64,000 bases of DNA. It comes from Onychostoma macrolepis. Taxonomy: Eukaryota; Chordata; Actinopteri; Cypriniformes; Cyprinidae. The notes beneath the pieces were generated by a model, which was not told the origin of the DNA, made no database searches, and saw only the letters and a program-made list of their open reading frames with translations. The stretch spans positions 19,758,478 through 19,822,477 of the forward strand of contig NC_081161.1 in NCBI RefSeq assembly GCF_012432095.1, written 5' to 3'. Of this stretch, positions 48,251 through 60,666 are shown one piece after another. Numbering within the stretch: position 1 is the first letter of the stretch; every line of letters begins with the position of its first letter. The position numbers and the translations under genes were made by a program.

Positions 48251-49330
48251 TCACTCACTCACTCAAAATGTTCAGTCCATTCACATTTGAATCATCTATT
48301 TTCCATGTTCACTTTTCTTTACTTCACACTTGTCATGTTTTTGCTGTCACATCTGCACTGGACGCGACAAAGCATTGCAAATCATTTGAACTTTGTGTCA
48401 GTACGTCATAAATAGAACGAGTCAGCAGTCTACTGTCGGGGATTTGCCATGCTGTGCCACATCCAGTGTAGACAGCAAAAATCTATTGTATTTTGTTGCG
48501 CCGCTGGCATCTGGTGTAGATACAATGTAAGTTAATGTCGCTTTCTGATGTTGCGTTTTAATTTTTATGCCATATTCTTTGAAATTAGCATGGGCCAAAC
48601 GCCCGCAGGCCGCCTATTGAGGAAACCTGCCCTACACCAAACCCAACCCTAAACATACCCGATAGTGTTGACAAGTGCAAAAGTGTTATAAAAATGCATT
48701 TGTTGATGTAACATGCTATTTGAACTTCTTTATATGCCGATTTGAACTGTTTTGTCGAACCGTATTTACACGGGATTCAAACCGGAGCTCCTCAGCTGTC
48801 AAGTAGCTACGTTTCCGTACTCCGTGAGCTACCGAACAAACCTACCGACTATGAAAACCCATAGATATGAAGCTGGATATGTGTGATGCTAACGTTCAAA
48901 AGTGTCAGTTTCAAATGTCCCAGCATATTAATATTGTTTTGAAGTCATTACGTGATATTCTTCAAGTAATTGTGCGAAAATTACGCTTTATTAATCAAAA
49001 CTGTAAATTTATGTAGGAATAAAAGGCGTTGGAGTTTTACTGCCTCTAGTGTTCTTTTTTTTTTTTTTGGATACTGCAGTGATTTGTATTTATTGGAAAG
49101 TATTTCGCGTCTCGCTAAAAAATGCCCCCAGGTGCGTTTATGCCATGAGACCAGGTAGGAAAACCGTAGCGCATATATATATTTTTTTTTTCAAGATTTT
49201 GATGAATAGACCATTCAGAAGATCAGAATTTATATGAAATATAAATCTTTTGTAACATTATGAATGTCTTTAAGCTATTATTTAATCAGTTATTTGAATG
49301 CATCCTTGCTGAATAAAAGCTTTAGTTTTC

Positions 49331-52300
49331 TCAAGTTCATGATACCTAATGTATTCATTTTAACAAGTTGTTAAATTGTTAGCGATAAATCTTAGATGAG
49401 ACACGTGAACTTGAAAGAAACACATTGTTTATGTCTTGTTGAAGTGGATTTATGAAAACCCACCAGAGATTTTGTTTGTATCTGTCTGTTGCAGTGGGCG
49501 TTCTATTTATGTGCAAAATAGTCCACAAAAGAATTCTTAAAATGAGAAAAATACAAAAAAGTTTGCTTTTTAATTAGAATGTGTTTAAACTGTGCCTGTG
49601 ATACAGGATTTAAATTTTTAGATGCATGCAATCATTCGCTTAACTACTCTCAATATCAAGCTGCTTGCTTCATGTATAAAAGCACACCAAAGTTGTAGGA
49701 AAAGTTAATTAAAAATGCAGGGCACACACAGACACACACACTATGTCTCTGATAAAATCACTGAATTATGGCTGCGCTGCGTTCTCTCTCTTGCCGTGAA
49801 GTCCATATTTCAAAAACTGCCTTGCCCAGGAAGCACAGGAGAGTTTCCACTTTGGATGTTCACAATATGATTTATAAATGGACCATATTTTGAGCAGAAT
49901 AAAGGAACTCTGATATAGATATTTCAGAAGGCTCAAAAACAAACACCAAAACACACATTTTGAGGCAACACACTCCGTTTACAAATGAAGAGCGATTTGT
50001 TTGATTCTTAGTAACCGTATTGCGAGAGCCCCTCTTTGTGTATTTTGGGTTCTTTGCTTAGTTTGTTTTCTCTAGTGTGGATCAAGCCTTGCCAAAACTG
50101 GCGTTCTCATCTTTTAGAGATCTTGTCTGAGTTTGAAGCATGGTGAGTCAGACGTCCTATCTTTCCTGAGTGTGCAGTTCAGAGGCACGCACTTCCTAAT
50201 CCCATTCCTTTCAGTCTGACTCCCTCCTCTTTCCTCCACTGAACATTATCATATCTCCTCATGAAGCCTGTCAGAAGCTCTTTACATCTCTTGATTTGAA
50301 CAAGTGAAATCTCCTCACATCTGCCTGTTTGTTAATTCATCGTACCATGTCTAATTAATACATAAACATCAGACGAGATTCATTCGCATGGACTCTCTTT
50401 GTTAAGATTCATTAGAATTTATAAGCAATATGTCTTCGCTCCAGAAGAATCGGGATGATCTTAGCCAGACTCGTTTGAAGTTACGACATACGAGTTATTG
50501 GTTCCTCTCTTTGTCCTTTTAAATTGATCAACATGAGATACAGATTCTGCTCTTTTGTGCACAGTTATCTTTTTTTTTCTCCAAATGTTTTAATATTATT
50601 ATTTTTTTGTATTTTCTTTTCACCACTTCCTTCTCTCTGCAAAGCTACTCGGCTCCTTTCAAAAACTCTCTGATCTAATTAGCTCTTTGAACAATGTTCT
50701 TGTTATCATCAAATAAATATGCTGCTCTTTATATCAACTTCATGTTTTTAATCTGTCAAATGCATCGTTTTGCTTCTTCGCTATCATTTCCTCATTCATC
50801 ATCGACAATCTGTTCATCGTTGCTCATCCTTTTTTTATTCCTCCTCTCACTCTGATCTTTTTTTCTTTCTTGTGTGTTGTGTGCCCTCCCTTCACAGACA
50901 CCCTTGTGGATCACGAGCCAATAATACTGAATGCTGATAGCAGAATTTACATTCAGAAGTGTGTTGCCCTCATCCGAGCGCATACTTACACACTCGAGCC
51001 TGCTTTATTTTTATGATGTGAGCTGAGAACAGAGATATGAATTCCAGTGAATTAATCTTAGATTATAAATAAAATGAAAAAAAAAAAAACTGGTTCCTAT
51101 CATCCCTTAGCTTCAGCGCGGAGACTCTGAACATGTTTTATACATAATGAAAACAGATATAACTTCTTCAAGGACTTCAATATTAAGACAGATAGCCGAT
51201 ATTGTTTAGAACCCACAATGCCTCTCTGGAGTAAAAGAATTTGTGGAGCGTCTCTCGCAGCAGAGCAAGTTGTTTAGATTGACATTGCGGAGGCGGACAA
51301 CAACAATTTCACTGAACATGACAAATTGTTTGGTTGATCATCTATTTGAACAGCTGCTCAAAAAGCCTCCTGCCACAGCATAAATTTGTTTTCACAATCT
51401 GGTCATTAACCTCATTGGTTCTCATCTGTGTTGAAAACAGAATTACTTGGCTTTTCAACACCGTTTCCCACCCCCCTGCATGAAGGATCACACCTACTAA
51501 TTTTATGTAATAAGTTGTTAAGAGGCAAGCACGTGTTATTTACCTCATTCTGTCTAATGTTTGATCTGCACTTAATACCAGTGGGTGGTGTAAAAACAGG
51601 CTTTTACTTTAGAGTTATTTTCAATAGGTGTCTTTTTGTCTAAGAACTGGTTTCAGCATTCAAGTGTTTACAAGTGCACTATTCTTGACATAGGATGGGC
51701 TATAAGTAGAGTTTTGTATTGTATCATGCAATTATGTTCATACACAGGTATAAACAGGCTACAGTGAGTTTTTGTATAGTCTGTCTGTCCTTGTTTGAAA
51801 AATGTTTGTGGTCAGTATTTATTGATTGAAATAAATTACGTTATTCAGCCAGGGCTCATTAAATCCATCAAAAGAGACAGTAAACACTTTTAGAATGTTG
51901 CAAAAGATTTCAATTTAAAAAAAAAAAAAAAAAAAACGTTCTGTTCATTAAATAATAAAATGTTTTCACAAAATATGTTATGCAGCACAACTGCTTTCAA
52001 CATTGATAATAAGAAATGTTTCTTGGGCACCAATTAATATATTGGAATAATTTCTGAAGGATCATGTGACACTAAAGACTGGAGTAATGATGCAGAAAAT
52101 GTAGCTTTGCCATCATAGGAATAAATTACAATTTAAAACATATTAAACAGAATACAATTAAATTGTAATACAATTTGACAATATTACTGTTTCGCTGTAT
52201 TTTTGGTCAAATAAATGCAGCCTTGGTGAGCATGAAAGACTTATTTTAAAAGTCTGGCTGCTACGATTTCAGTCAGACTGAAAAGACAAATTATTGCTTC

Positions 52301-53585
52301 AGTCCTACTGAAATCGAACATTTAAAGTGCACATGAAAGCAGTCATTGTCTGTAAATTGAGCTAGTATGTAAGATAACAAGAGCTGCCAATGATAAACTA
52401 TAGGCTGTGAATCTCGTATCACAAAAGAACCAAACTCACCCAGACTCATAATAACAAAGTTTTGCTCCATTGATCTTTTCAAACCCGAACCCTGGAAGGG
52501 CGATCCTGCTAAATCACCCGCCAGTTGAAGACCGCTCCTGCACAACATGAGGGTCTTTTCTCTCTATAGATTTATTAGCTGTTCTGTGACCATCATGGCG
52601 GGAACCAGGAAAGGAAGCAATTAAAATAAGTTTGATGAGCATGTCAGAGTTTTAGGCTCTTGTTCGTATTAAATTGTCTTTTTCCCTGTCCTTTGTGCTC
52701 TGGACAGTCTGACAACTACAGTCTGTGCGTACATAATCAATCGAGCCAGCGTACACGTGTGTGTGTGGCTGCACATAGCGGCCTGCTTTATGAATTTTGC
52801 CTTGGGAATTATGCCGGATCCATGAATCTGCATAATCTTGACAGTGATACTCTTAGCATACGTGCTTGTTGGCTCTCAAATGAGGCCGTGCCAGTGGGGA
52901 CCGACGTGTGAATGAGTGAATACATCCGTGTCCGAGTGTAGATTGCTTATCTCCACTGTGGATCTCTCTCCGTCAGCTTCCTGTCTTCTTGTCTCGTGGA
53001 ACCTTTTGCCAAATCACTCTCTCACTTTTCCCCTCAATTAATTCCACTCACTGCATCAGGAGAATGTTGGGTGATTAAAATGTTGTGTAGCCTTTGTGTT
53101 CCCCCTCCAAGCCCATTAGCTACTGCTGCTAATTAGCATCTCGGCTGAATGTGTGTGTCAGGTGGTGTAAAAGAGGACAAGCTGTGGGTTGCGCCACCAG
53201 AGACCTCTTCATAGAAAGACTCCGCGGCTTGATTCCCTCCACAAACGTGCCTTTCTCTTCGTCTGACAGCTCAGCAGGTGGAGCGAACGGCGCCTGTTGT
53301 TTAGATTTTAGCCCAAATCAAATGCATTATCTATTTAGCATGGCCCCACCTACGTCAATCGCTGTAGTACTTGCCCATGGTTCCTCTGCTCCTGCTGTCT
53401 TTGAGTTTTTGTCTGCATGATGCTTCATTTCAATGCAACACACAGTAAGAGGACGGAACAATCGTTACCACATGTGGTGCTCACATCGTCAATTGTACTT
53501 TCAAAAGTGTACTTTGAAGTCTTTGATAACATCCTTTTCCCTCATTACCTACCTGATACCACTATCTCAAATCTAGCCTAAACTG
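49331..53585. other. Apparently single-copy intron with small repeat remnants
   Basis: No gene is found. A remnant of the CATTCAAAAGTTTGGGG-type repeat is at 51880-52230, with poly-A near 51918. The stretch 50210-50500 and the area around 53090-53140 (CATTAGCTACTGCTGCTAATTAGCATCT) lack repeat signatures. Confidence 0.4.
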
Positions 53586-53838
53586 AAACAGAAGTTCACC
53601 CAAAATTAAATTCTTTCTTCATTTACTCACCCTCTTGTCGTTCCAAGTCTGTATGACTTTCTTTCTTCTGCGGAACACAAAAGAAGATATTTTGAAGAAA
53701 GTTGGTAACTGAACAGTTTGGGTGAATGTTGTCTTCCAGTGTGTGGAGAAAAAAAAAAAAAAAGATTATTTCTCAAAATATCTTCTTTTATGCGCCAAAG
53801 AAAAAAAAGAACGACGTGGTCACAACTATCCCTTTTAA
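53586..53838. mobile_element. MITE with TTCACCCAAAAT ends
   Basis: AGTTCACCCAAAATTAAATT at the left, CTCACCCTCTTGTCGTTCCA inside and AACTATCCCTTTT at the right follow the design of the element at 18738-19190. It is shorter and diverged. Confidence 0.6.
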
Positions 53839-56800
53839 TCTATCTTAATCTTGTGTATAAGCATAGTTTTGTTAGTTGCATAATGAAATTTATACTATAT
53901 AGCAAAACATACTTGATTCATTATTGGCCAGCTCTAAAGTGCTAAATGTGGATGTATAGACATTAAGGTATTTTGAATATAATATCATAAATCTCTGTAA
54001 AGCTGTTTTGAAATAATGTGTATTTACTTGATTTAGTGATAGTGGCTGACAAGCATAGTTTTTTTTTTTTGCTGATAGTAGTTGACAAAGGAAGTCTTGC
54101 TGGTTAAATTAAAGGCTCTGCACAAACTGACCTGACAAAGTATGATTTTACTACAGGATTTTTTTTTTTTTTTCATTTACTGTTTTATCTGCCTCTTTCA
54201 TACATACTCCACCAGTATCTACAATTTAAACACCCCTGAATGAATGTAATAAAAATCAGTTAGCATGTTAACCTAACCATAACCTTTGACTGCTACAGAT
54301 GTCATTGCCTCAAAATGAACATGGCTGGAATGTTTCTGTGTAGTGAAATTGTTAAATTTAATTAGACTGACTTTAAAAATAGCTTGTTGTTCCTTTGATG
54401 AAAACAATTTAATACAATTACAAGTCATTTTGACCCCTTCAATACATTCATGTGGATCTGTTGGGTCAGACATTCTGGATCTTGTCGTCATGGATATTGA
54501 TGATAAAGAAGTTTAACTGAACATTTGATAGATTTGCAGCATTGTTTCACCAAATATTAATTTCTCATAAACAGTCAGACCTGTAGTTTCTCACTATTTC
54601 AGTATTTCCCTGACCATGTTAGCATGCATTTATATGTTAAACCTGCTGTTTGAGGGTCTCATAAAGAGTAAAGGTTTGTGTTTATGTAAGTCTTTGTTTT
54701 TTAAACAGCCTTTTGCTTATACGATAATGGGTTTCACTTCTGGTCAGTGAAGGTGTGATATTAGAGGCTGCTTACACCGGAAAGTGTTGTGATCTCATAA
54801 TTAAGAGGGTATGATATGCCTCCTGTTTTTCTCTTTCCTAATAACCTCGAACGCATGGCCAGTCCTAATACACTTACACTCATATCCGTGCCTTTTATCC
54901 TGAAGAGTCGCTAAATTGGATTGAAAATGAAGAGTTGCTTGAGTGTATTATATTCAGAAAAGGATTGTGGCTTTCAGAAAAGGCTAAAAAAGGGGGGAAA
55001 AAGCTAGCGCAGCTAAAACATCAGGCGGGCACGCTCTTTCTCTTTCAAGGCTGGGACACAGGTGTTACCGTCTCTATCAGAAATTCATGACATAGGGAAT
55101 TGTGTAGTTTGCTTAATCCCAGTTGAAATGGAACTGAGTAATAGCTGTTTTGCTGCAATAATTTATTCATAGTTCCCAAGAAACTAAGAGAAGCGCTTGT
55201 GTTCCTATCCGCCGCAAATAAATGTAGGAAGGAAGAGACGTCCCGCTGAGGGGGTTTGTCAGATTTTAAGAGATGTGCTCCCGATAAGTGCGATGGATGT
55301 TAGGGGACTGAAAGTGATCTCAGCGGTACCAGTCAGGTGTGTTTTTTCAGCTTGCACCCCAAACATGAAGCAATTTGCAGTGATTCTCAGTGGGCTCTCT
55401 GAAGTGTTTAGACTGAAGGGGTCAGGATCTGAGCTCTGGTGCATGTGTGTTATCCATTTGCATTCATCCGTCTTTGCATTGCACTTGTTAGAGAGATGCC
55501 AAGATGTCTGTAGAGATGAAATGAATGTAGGCATATACGCTTGTTTGTACCTTACAAGGCTTCTCTTTGAAGAGGCCTTACCCCGCTCTCCTTCTCCTCA
55601 CGGAGGCTTTATGAATGTTATATGCAAGAGCATTCCATTCTGCTTAGGCTTTGATCTCCGATAAATATGCTGCATTTATTTGCTGTGCATTTTTGTATTA
55701 TTCAGTATTTGTGTGCATGTGTGCTGCATGCATCTTTCTGCGATGCTTCATACCTTAATGCACCTGCAGTTATACACACACACACACACACACACACAGA
55801 GAGAGACACACACTGGCATGCCATGCTTAACAGTGCGCAGTGGACCTTGACTGGCCCTTGGTTAGAGTTAATGAAGAATTACATTAATGGCGGCTGTTGA
55901 AGTCTCGATTAGGGAGCTGCTCTTCGCCTTTAATGAAACTATTCATCAGATTCATTCAGCCAGGGAACCTCAGGTGCTCGGGTGTGCCAGCGAGTTCGAT
56001 GCGCCGCCAAACGTTAAGGCAGATCAGCGGGCATCTTAGGGGGGCTTCGATCGGCGGCTGACAGCTTAACAGCACGCCAGTGCTTGGATGAGCAAACCTA
56101 AAGGGGCGAAGCTGAGGGAGCCTTGCTTCAGTGGCTGCCAACCCCAGGGAGAGTCCTGCCCACTATCCTGATGGATTAATGCAACGTTCAAAAGCGCCTA
56201 ACAAATCTAAGGTGTGTGTGTGTGTGTGTGTGAAAGAGAGAGAAAGAAACACTGCTGCATTGTGCGCCATCACTTTCTTTTCCTCCCTCTGTTTCACGCT
56301 CTCTTTTCCGAGTCCAAACCCATTTCTGACTGCTCACGCACAAGATCACAGGGTTTGGTGCACATTAGCAGACGCCCGCTGTGAGGCGCGTGTGTGTGTG
56401 TAAGTGTTTATTTCACAGGGTGAGGCTGATAAGGTTAATCTAGTATTTAATGATGAGTACCCTGTTGGCCCATGGCAAAAACATTTTCAAGAGGTCACAG
56501 ATGTTTTGAGCTGCGGTATAAAGAGGTGTGAGTCTGTAGAGACAGAGAGAACACAGGCGACATGAGGAGCTGGTGATCTTCTGCTGTTTCCTTTTACAGA
56601 TGTCACAAGTCTGACACGTTGTATATGCATGAGCGCTGGTTTTGATATACAGTTTATTAGTAGAAAAATCACTTCTAACACTTACAATAAGCATTCATTT
56701 GTTAACATGCATTAACTACGTGAGTTAACATTTAACAGCACTTCTGCAGCATTTATTAATTATAAATAAAAATATATTGCTGCACATACAGGTTCTGTAT

Positions 56801-57039
56801 GTTAACATACATGCAATACTTAAGTTATTAAAAGAACAGTGCACAATTTACTTTTGGAGGATGTTTTACTAGAAAATAGGCCTACTAATTGCTTTGAGTC
56901 TTTCTATGTCAAAATTTCTATATAATTCAATGTGTAACTTGCGTTTTTTTTTTTTTTTTTGTAATAAGAGTGAAATTTACTTGCAGTTTCTGAATAAAAA
57001 TTGTTACACCACTTTCTCACTGTACTTTTTGAGCTTTTA
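53839..57039. other. Apparently single-copy intron with microsatellites
   Basis: (CA)n lies at about 55773-55799 and (GT)n at about 56212-56232. A fragment of a GGTAACACTT-type MITE (GTTAACATGCATTAACTACG) is near 56700. Open frames at 55197-55664 lack domains or splice context. Confidence 0.4.
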
Positions 57040-57198
57040 TTGGTAACACTTAATAAGGTCATGAAATAACAGTTTTTTTAAGTTCATTTATTAATTAACT
57101 AGGTAATGTTGATTTATAAATAACTGTTCTTTGCTTGTGCATGTTTGTTTGGAAGTATATTAACAAATGTTAATGTTAATTTAAACAACTTTTTAAAT

Positions 57199-57208
<10 letters not shown>

Positions 57209-57273
<65 letters not shown>

Positions 57274-57354
57274 AAAGAAGTATCTTATGCTCATGAAGGC
57301 TGCATCTATTTGATCTGTGTTATGTACAGTTCAAATGTAAAAATCTCAGTGTGG

Positions 57355-57405
<51 letters not shown>

Positions 57406-57417
57406 ATGCATATATAT

Positions 57418-57462
<45 letters not shown>

Positions 57463-57490
57463 CACACACACACATATATATATATATGTA
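57209..57490. repeat. Compound TA/TG/CA microsatellite
   Basis: (TA)n at 57210-57240, (TG)n at 57241-57270, (TA)n at 57358-57402, and (CA)n with ATATAC tracts at 57418-57490. Open frames reading IYIYI or THTHT here are artefacts. Confidence 0.95.
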
Positions 57491-57494
57491 TATA

Positions 57495-59045
57495 CAGGTG
57501 CTGGTCATATAATTAGAATATCAACAAAAAGTTGATTTATTTCACTAATTCCATTCAAAAGTGAAACTTGTATATTATATTCATTCATTACACACAGACT
57601 GATATATTTCAAATGTTTATTTCTTTTAATTTTGATGATTATAACTGACAACTAAGGAAAATCCCAAATTCAGTATCTCAGAAAATTAGAATATTTACAT
57701 TTGAGTTTGAATAAATGACCATCCCTACAGTATAAATTCTGGGTATCTCTTGTTCTTTGAAACAACATTAATGGGGAAGACTGCTGACTTGGCAATGATC
57801 CAGAAGACGAACATTGACACCCTCCACAAAGAGGGTAAGTCACAGAAGGTCATTACTGAAAGGTGTGGCTGTTTACAGAGTGCTGTATCAAAGCATATTA
57901 AATGCAAAGTTGACTGGAAGGAAGAATTTGGGTAGGAAAAGGTGCACAAGCAACAGGGATGACCGCAAGCTTGAGAATACTGTCAAGCAAAGCTGATTCA
58001 AACACTTGTGAGAGCTTCACAAGGAGTGGACTGAAGCTGGAGTCAGTGCATCAAGAGTCACCACGCTCAGACGTCTTCAGGAAAAGGGCTACCGAGCCAC
58101 TTCTGAACCAGAGACAACGTCAGAAGCGTCTTACCTGGGCTGTGGAGAAAAAGAACTGGACTGTTGCTCAGTGGTCCAAAGTCCTCTTTTCAGATGAAAG
58201 TAAATTTTGCATTTCATTTGGAAATCAAGGTCCTAGAGTCTGGAGGAAGAGTGGAGAGGCACAGAATCCATGTTGCTTGAGGTCCAGTGTGAAGTTTCCA
58301 CAGTCTGTGATGATTTGGGCTGCCATGTCATCTGCTGGTGTTGGTTCACTGTGTTTTCTGAAGTCCACAGTCAACACAGCCATCTACCAGGAAATTTTAG
58401 AGCACTTCCTGCTTCCTGCTGCTGACCAACTTTATGGAGATGCAGATTTCATTTTCCAACAGGACTTGGCACCTGCACACAGTGCCAAAGCAACCAGTAT
58501 CTGGTTTAAGGACCATGGTCTCCCTGTTCTTAATTGGCCAGCAAACTCGCCTGACCTTAACCCCATAGAAAATATGTGGGGTAATTGTGAAGAGGAAGAT
58601 GCGATATGCCAGACCCAACAATCCAGAAGAGCTGAAGGCCACTATCAGAGCAACCTGGGCTCTCATAACACCTGAGCAGTGCCACAGACTGATCGACTCC
58701 ATGCCACGCCGCATTGCTGCAGTAATTCAGGCAAAAGGAGCCCCAACTAAGTATTGAGTGCTGTACATGCTCATACTTTTCATGTTCATACTTTTCAGTT
58801 GGCCAAGATTTCTAAAAATCCTTTCTTTGTATTGGTCTTAAGTAATATTCTAATTTTCTGAGATACTGAATTTCGGATTTCCCTTAGTTGTCAGTTATAA
58901 TCATCAAAATTAAAAGAAATTAACATTTGAAATATATCAGTCTGTGTGTAATGAATGAATATAATATACAAGTTTCACTTTTTGAATGGAATTAGTGAAA
59001 TAAATCAACTTTTTGATGATATTCTAATTATATGACAAGCACCTG
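57495..59045 (+). mobile_element. Tc1-like transposon copy 2, full length
   Basis: The ends CAGGTGCTGGTCATATAATT and the complement ending ATATGACAAGCACCTG form inverted repeats that continue for about 75 bases (TTCACTAATTCCATTC). TA flanks both sides (57493-57494, 59046-59047). Length is 1551 bases, usual for Tc1. The transposase within is frameshifted. Confidence 0.93.
57771..58757 (+). pseudogene. Tc1 DD34E transposase, at least three frameshifts
   Basis: The start MGKTADLAMIQKTNIDTLHK is followed by a helix-turn-helix region. Catalytic residues are preserved: Asp in FSDESKF (58193), Asp in QQDLAPAH (58463) and Glu in NPIENMWG (58568). The last two are separated by 34 residues, giving DD34E. 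The reading frame changes between about 57890 and 57990 (twice) and again just after 58570. The natural end, ...KGAPTKY, stops at 58757 in a different frame. The copy is terminally intact but cannot make its own transposase; its ends could still be mobilised in trans if a source enzyme existed. Confidence 0.92.
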
Positions 59046-59181
59046 TATATACATACATACATACATACATACACACACATATATATATATACTTTTTTTT
59101 CAATTTAAGCAGGGAAGTGAACTTGCATCTGTCTATCCATCTATCCGACCATCCATTTAGCCGTCTGTCCATCTGACTGAC

Positions 59182-59220
<39 letters not shown>

Positions 59221-60626
59221 GCTATATAATCAAACATGAACTAGCAATGAAAAGACTCTGCTAACCGAGACTTGCCTTAGCACTTGCATATTGCTCTTTT
59301 GTTGATTTTGATTGCTTCCATTGTCCTCATTTGTAAGTCACTTTGGTTAAAAGTGTCTGTTAAATGACTAAATGTAAATGTAATGTAAGTGTTACCATTG
59401 ATCCTTATTGTAATGTGTTACAATTGATAAGTAGGAATGCAAATAATTAGGTAAAGCAATGGATTCTAATTTCAGTTAATGATTCTGGTTTTAAAAGTAC
59501 TTTACATGAAGCAGTAAATGTAAAGTTTTTAAATACCTTATTGCTGACTATTATTTTTAGTAACGTTTTACATTTTACCATTTATTAAAACATATGTCTC
59601 TTCAGGTGTATCTTGAACTACATGTTATAATATGAACGACTAGTAAGTATTTGTACTGATTTAAATCTTACCCACCTATTCATAACAAAAAAAAAAAAAA
59701 AAAACATGGTTTATTTCTAATCGAATATGACCAAAAGTAATTTGTGGTTCATGAAGTGAGTGAGATGTTAATTTAATAACCACTGATTGATTCAGTGACT
59801 GAGTGAGCAATTTGAGAACGACAAACATTAACATCTGCAAAAGAACCAGGTCTTGATATACAACCATAGGCCAAATCATGTAATAAACAGCCCCTACTTG
59901 AACACTAGATTATTCATGTTGGAAAACTAGATGGACAGAGGGCAAATATGACAAACAGCAGCGATTAGAGAGAGAAAGGAGCCAGGAACACTAAAGGAAG
60001 AGAGACGATGCGTGCACACTAATCAGGCAGAAAGGCTGCATTATTAATGGCCATTACAGTGGAGAGTGCTCTGGCTACAGGAGGAGGGGCCACAGTGCTA
60101 CCACACACTACTTTACCAGCCAGTACGAATAATTACATGGGCATCCTGATCAGTAGCCACAGAGTAGACGAGCTACATCATGCCATGCATACACAATGAT
60201 ATCAGTGCACTGTGCCATCTGTCAAGAAGAAACCATTTTCAACCTTTTGAAACATTTTTCACTCTGATGTAATCTGAGATGTGATGAACGTCGGTTTGAA
60301 AGCTGATTTTGAAATGCTGTGAATGTATTGCTGATTTTATATAAAGTGTATTGTTCTGCAATCTAAAAGCCAATCTGTGAATCATCACCAGTGCGAACGT
60401 GAGTGACCCTGTTTTGCTCAGGGGGGACTGTCCCTGTAATAAGTTTACTGTAAGTCACTTTGGATAAGTGACAAATATGACATATTAGTAATTGGTCAAT
60501 TCTAGCAAAATGGATGTGACATTTGCAGTCAAAACATGTACAATAATCTCACAGGAAGTAGAAAATACCAGTATATTGAACCGTTTATGTGTATTTTTCT
60601 AAGCCCTTGCAGTCTAGACACCGGAC
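59046..60626. other. Intron: repeat tracts and SINE-tail fragments
   Basis: (CATA)n is at 59050-59070 and TCTG/TCCA tetranucleotides at 59130-59220. SINE-tail words lie at about 59338 (TAAGTCACTTTGGTTAAAAGTG) and 60447. No gene is seen. Confidence 0.5.
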
Positions 60627-60666
60627 AAAATCTCAGTGTGGACAATAAATATTTATATTTATATAC

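Larger units (their letters stand above)
42641..48629. mobile_element. Non-autonomous hAT element, split by DIRS
   Basis: The left end CAGGGTTCCTCAATTAGTTT pairs with the complement of the right end, CAGGTTTCCTCAATAGG. A perfect 8-bp duplication, CCCTACAC, flanks it (42633-42640, 48630-48637). Without the DIRS insertion it is about 0.8 kb and has no transposase. Confidence 0.88.
42484..49159. mobile_element. TIR element with ACCTGGTCTCGTGGCATAAAC ends, split
   Basis: The left end ACCTGGTCTCGTGGCATAAA matches the complement of TTTATGCCATGAGACCAGGT at about 49137-49156. The flanks AAAACCGCA (42475-42483) and AAAACCGTA (49160-49168) look like a diverged duplication. The element is broken by the hAT insertion at 42641. 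Superfamily not assigned. Confidence 0.7.
42346..49330. repeat. Outermost layer of a nest: CATTCAAAAGTTTGGGG-type repeat
   Basis: The left portion (42346-42474) begins CTACCATTCAAAAGTTTGGG. The right portion (about 49169-49330) ends with words of the same family, TGAATGCATCCTTGCTGAATAAAAG. Related pieces near 40640-40780 and 51880-52230 carry both parts together, so the middle is best read as an insertion. Confidence 0.6.

Noticed and set aside
50898..51016. Possible cadherin exon behind acceptor ...CCCTTCACAG at 50897
   Set aside because: The phase fits and 36+ codons are open, but there is no cadherin motif and no donor before the stop.
55197..55664. 155-codon open frame
   Set aside because: No recognisable domain, Met start in poor context and no sign of conservation visible from sequence.
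57145..57516. Long open frame at 57145-57516
   Set aside because: It reads through TA, TG and CA microsatellites giving IYIYI, VCVCV and THTHT; an artefact of the repeat.
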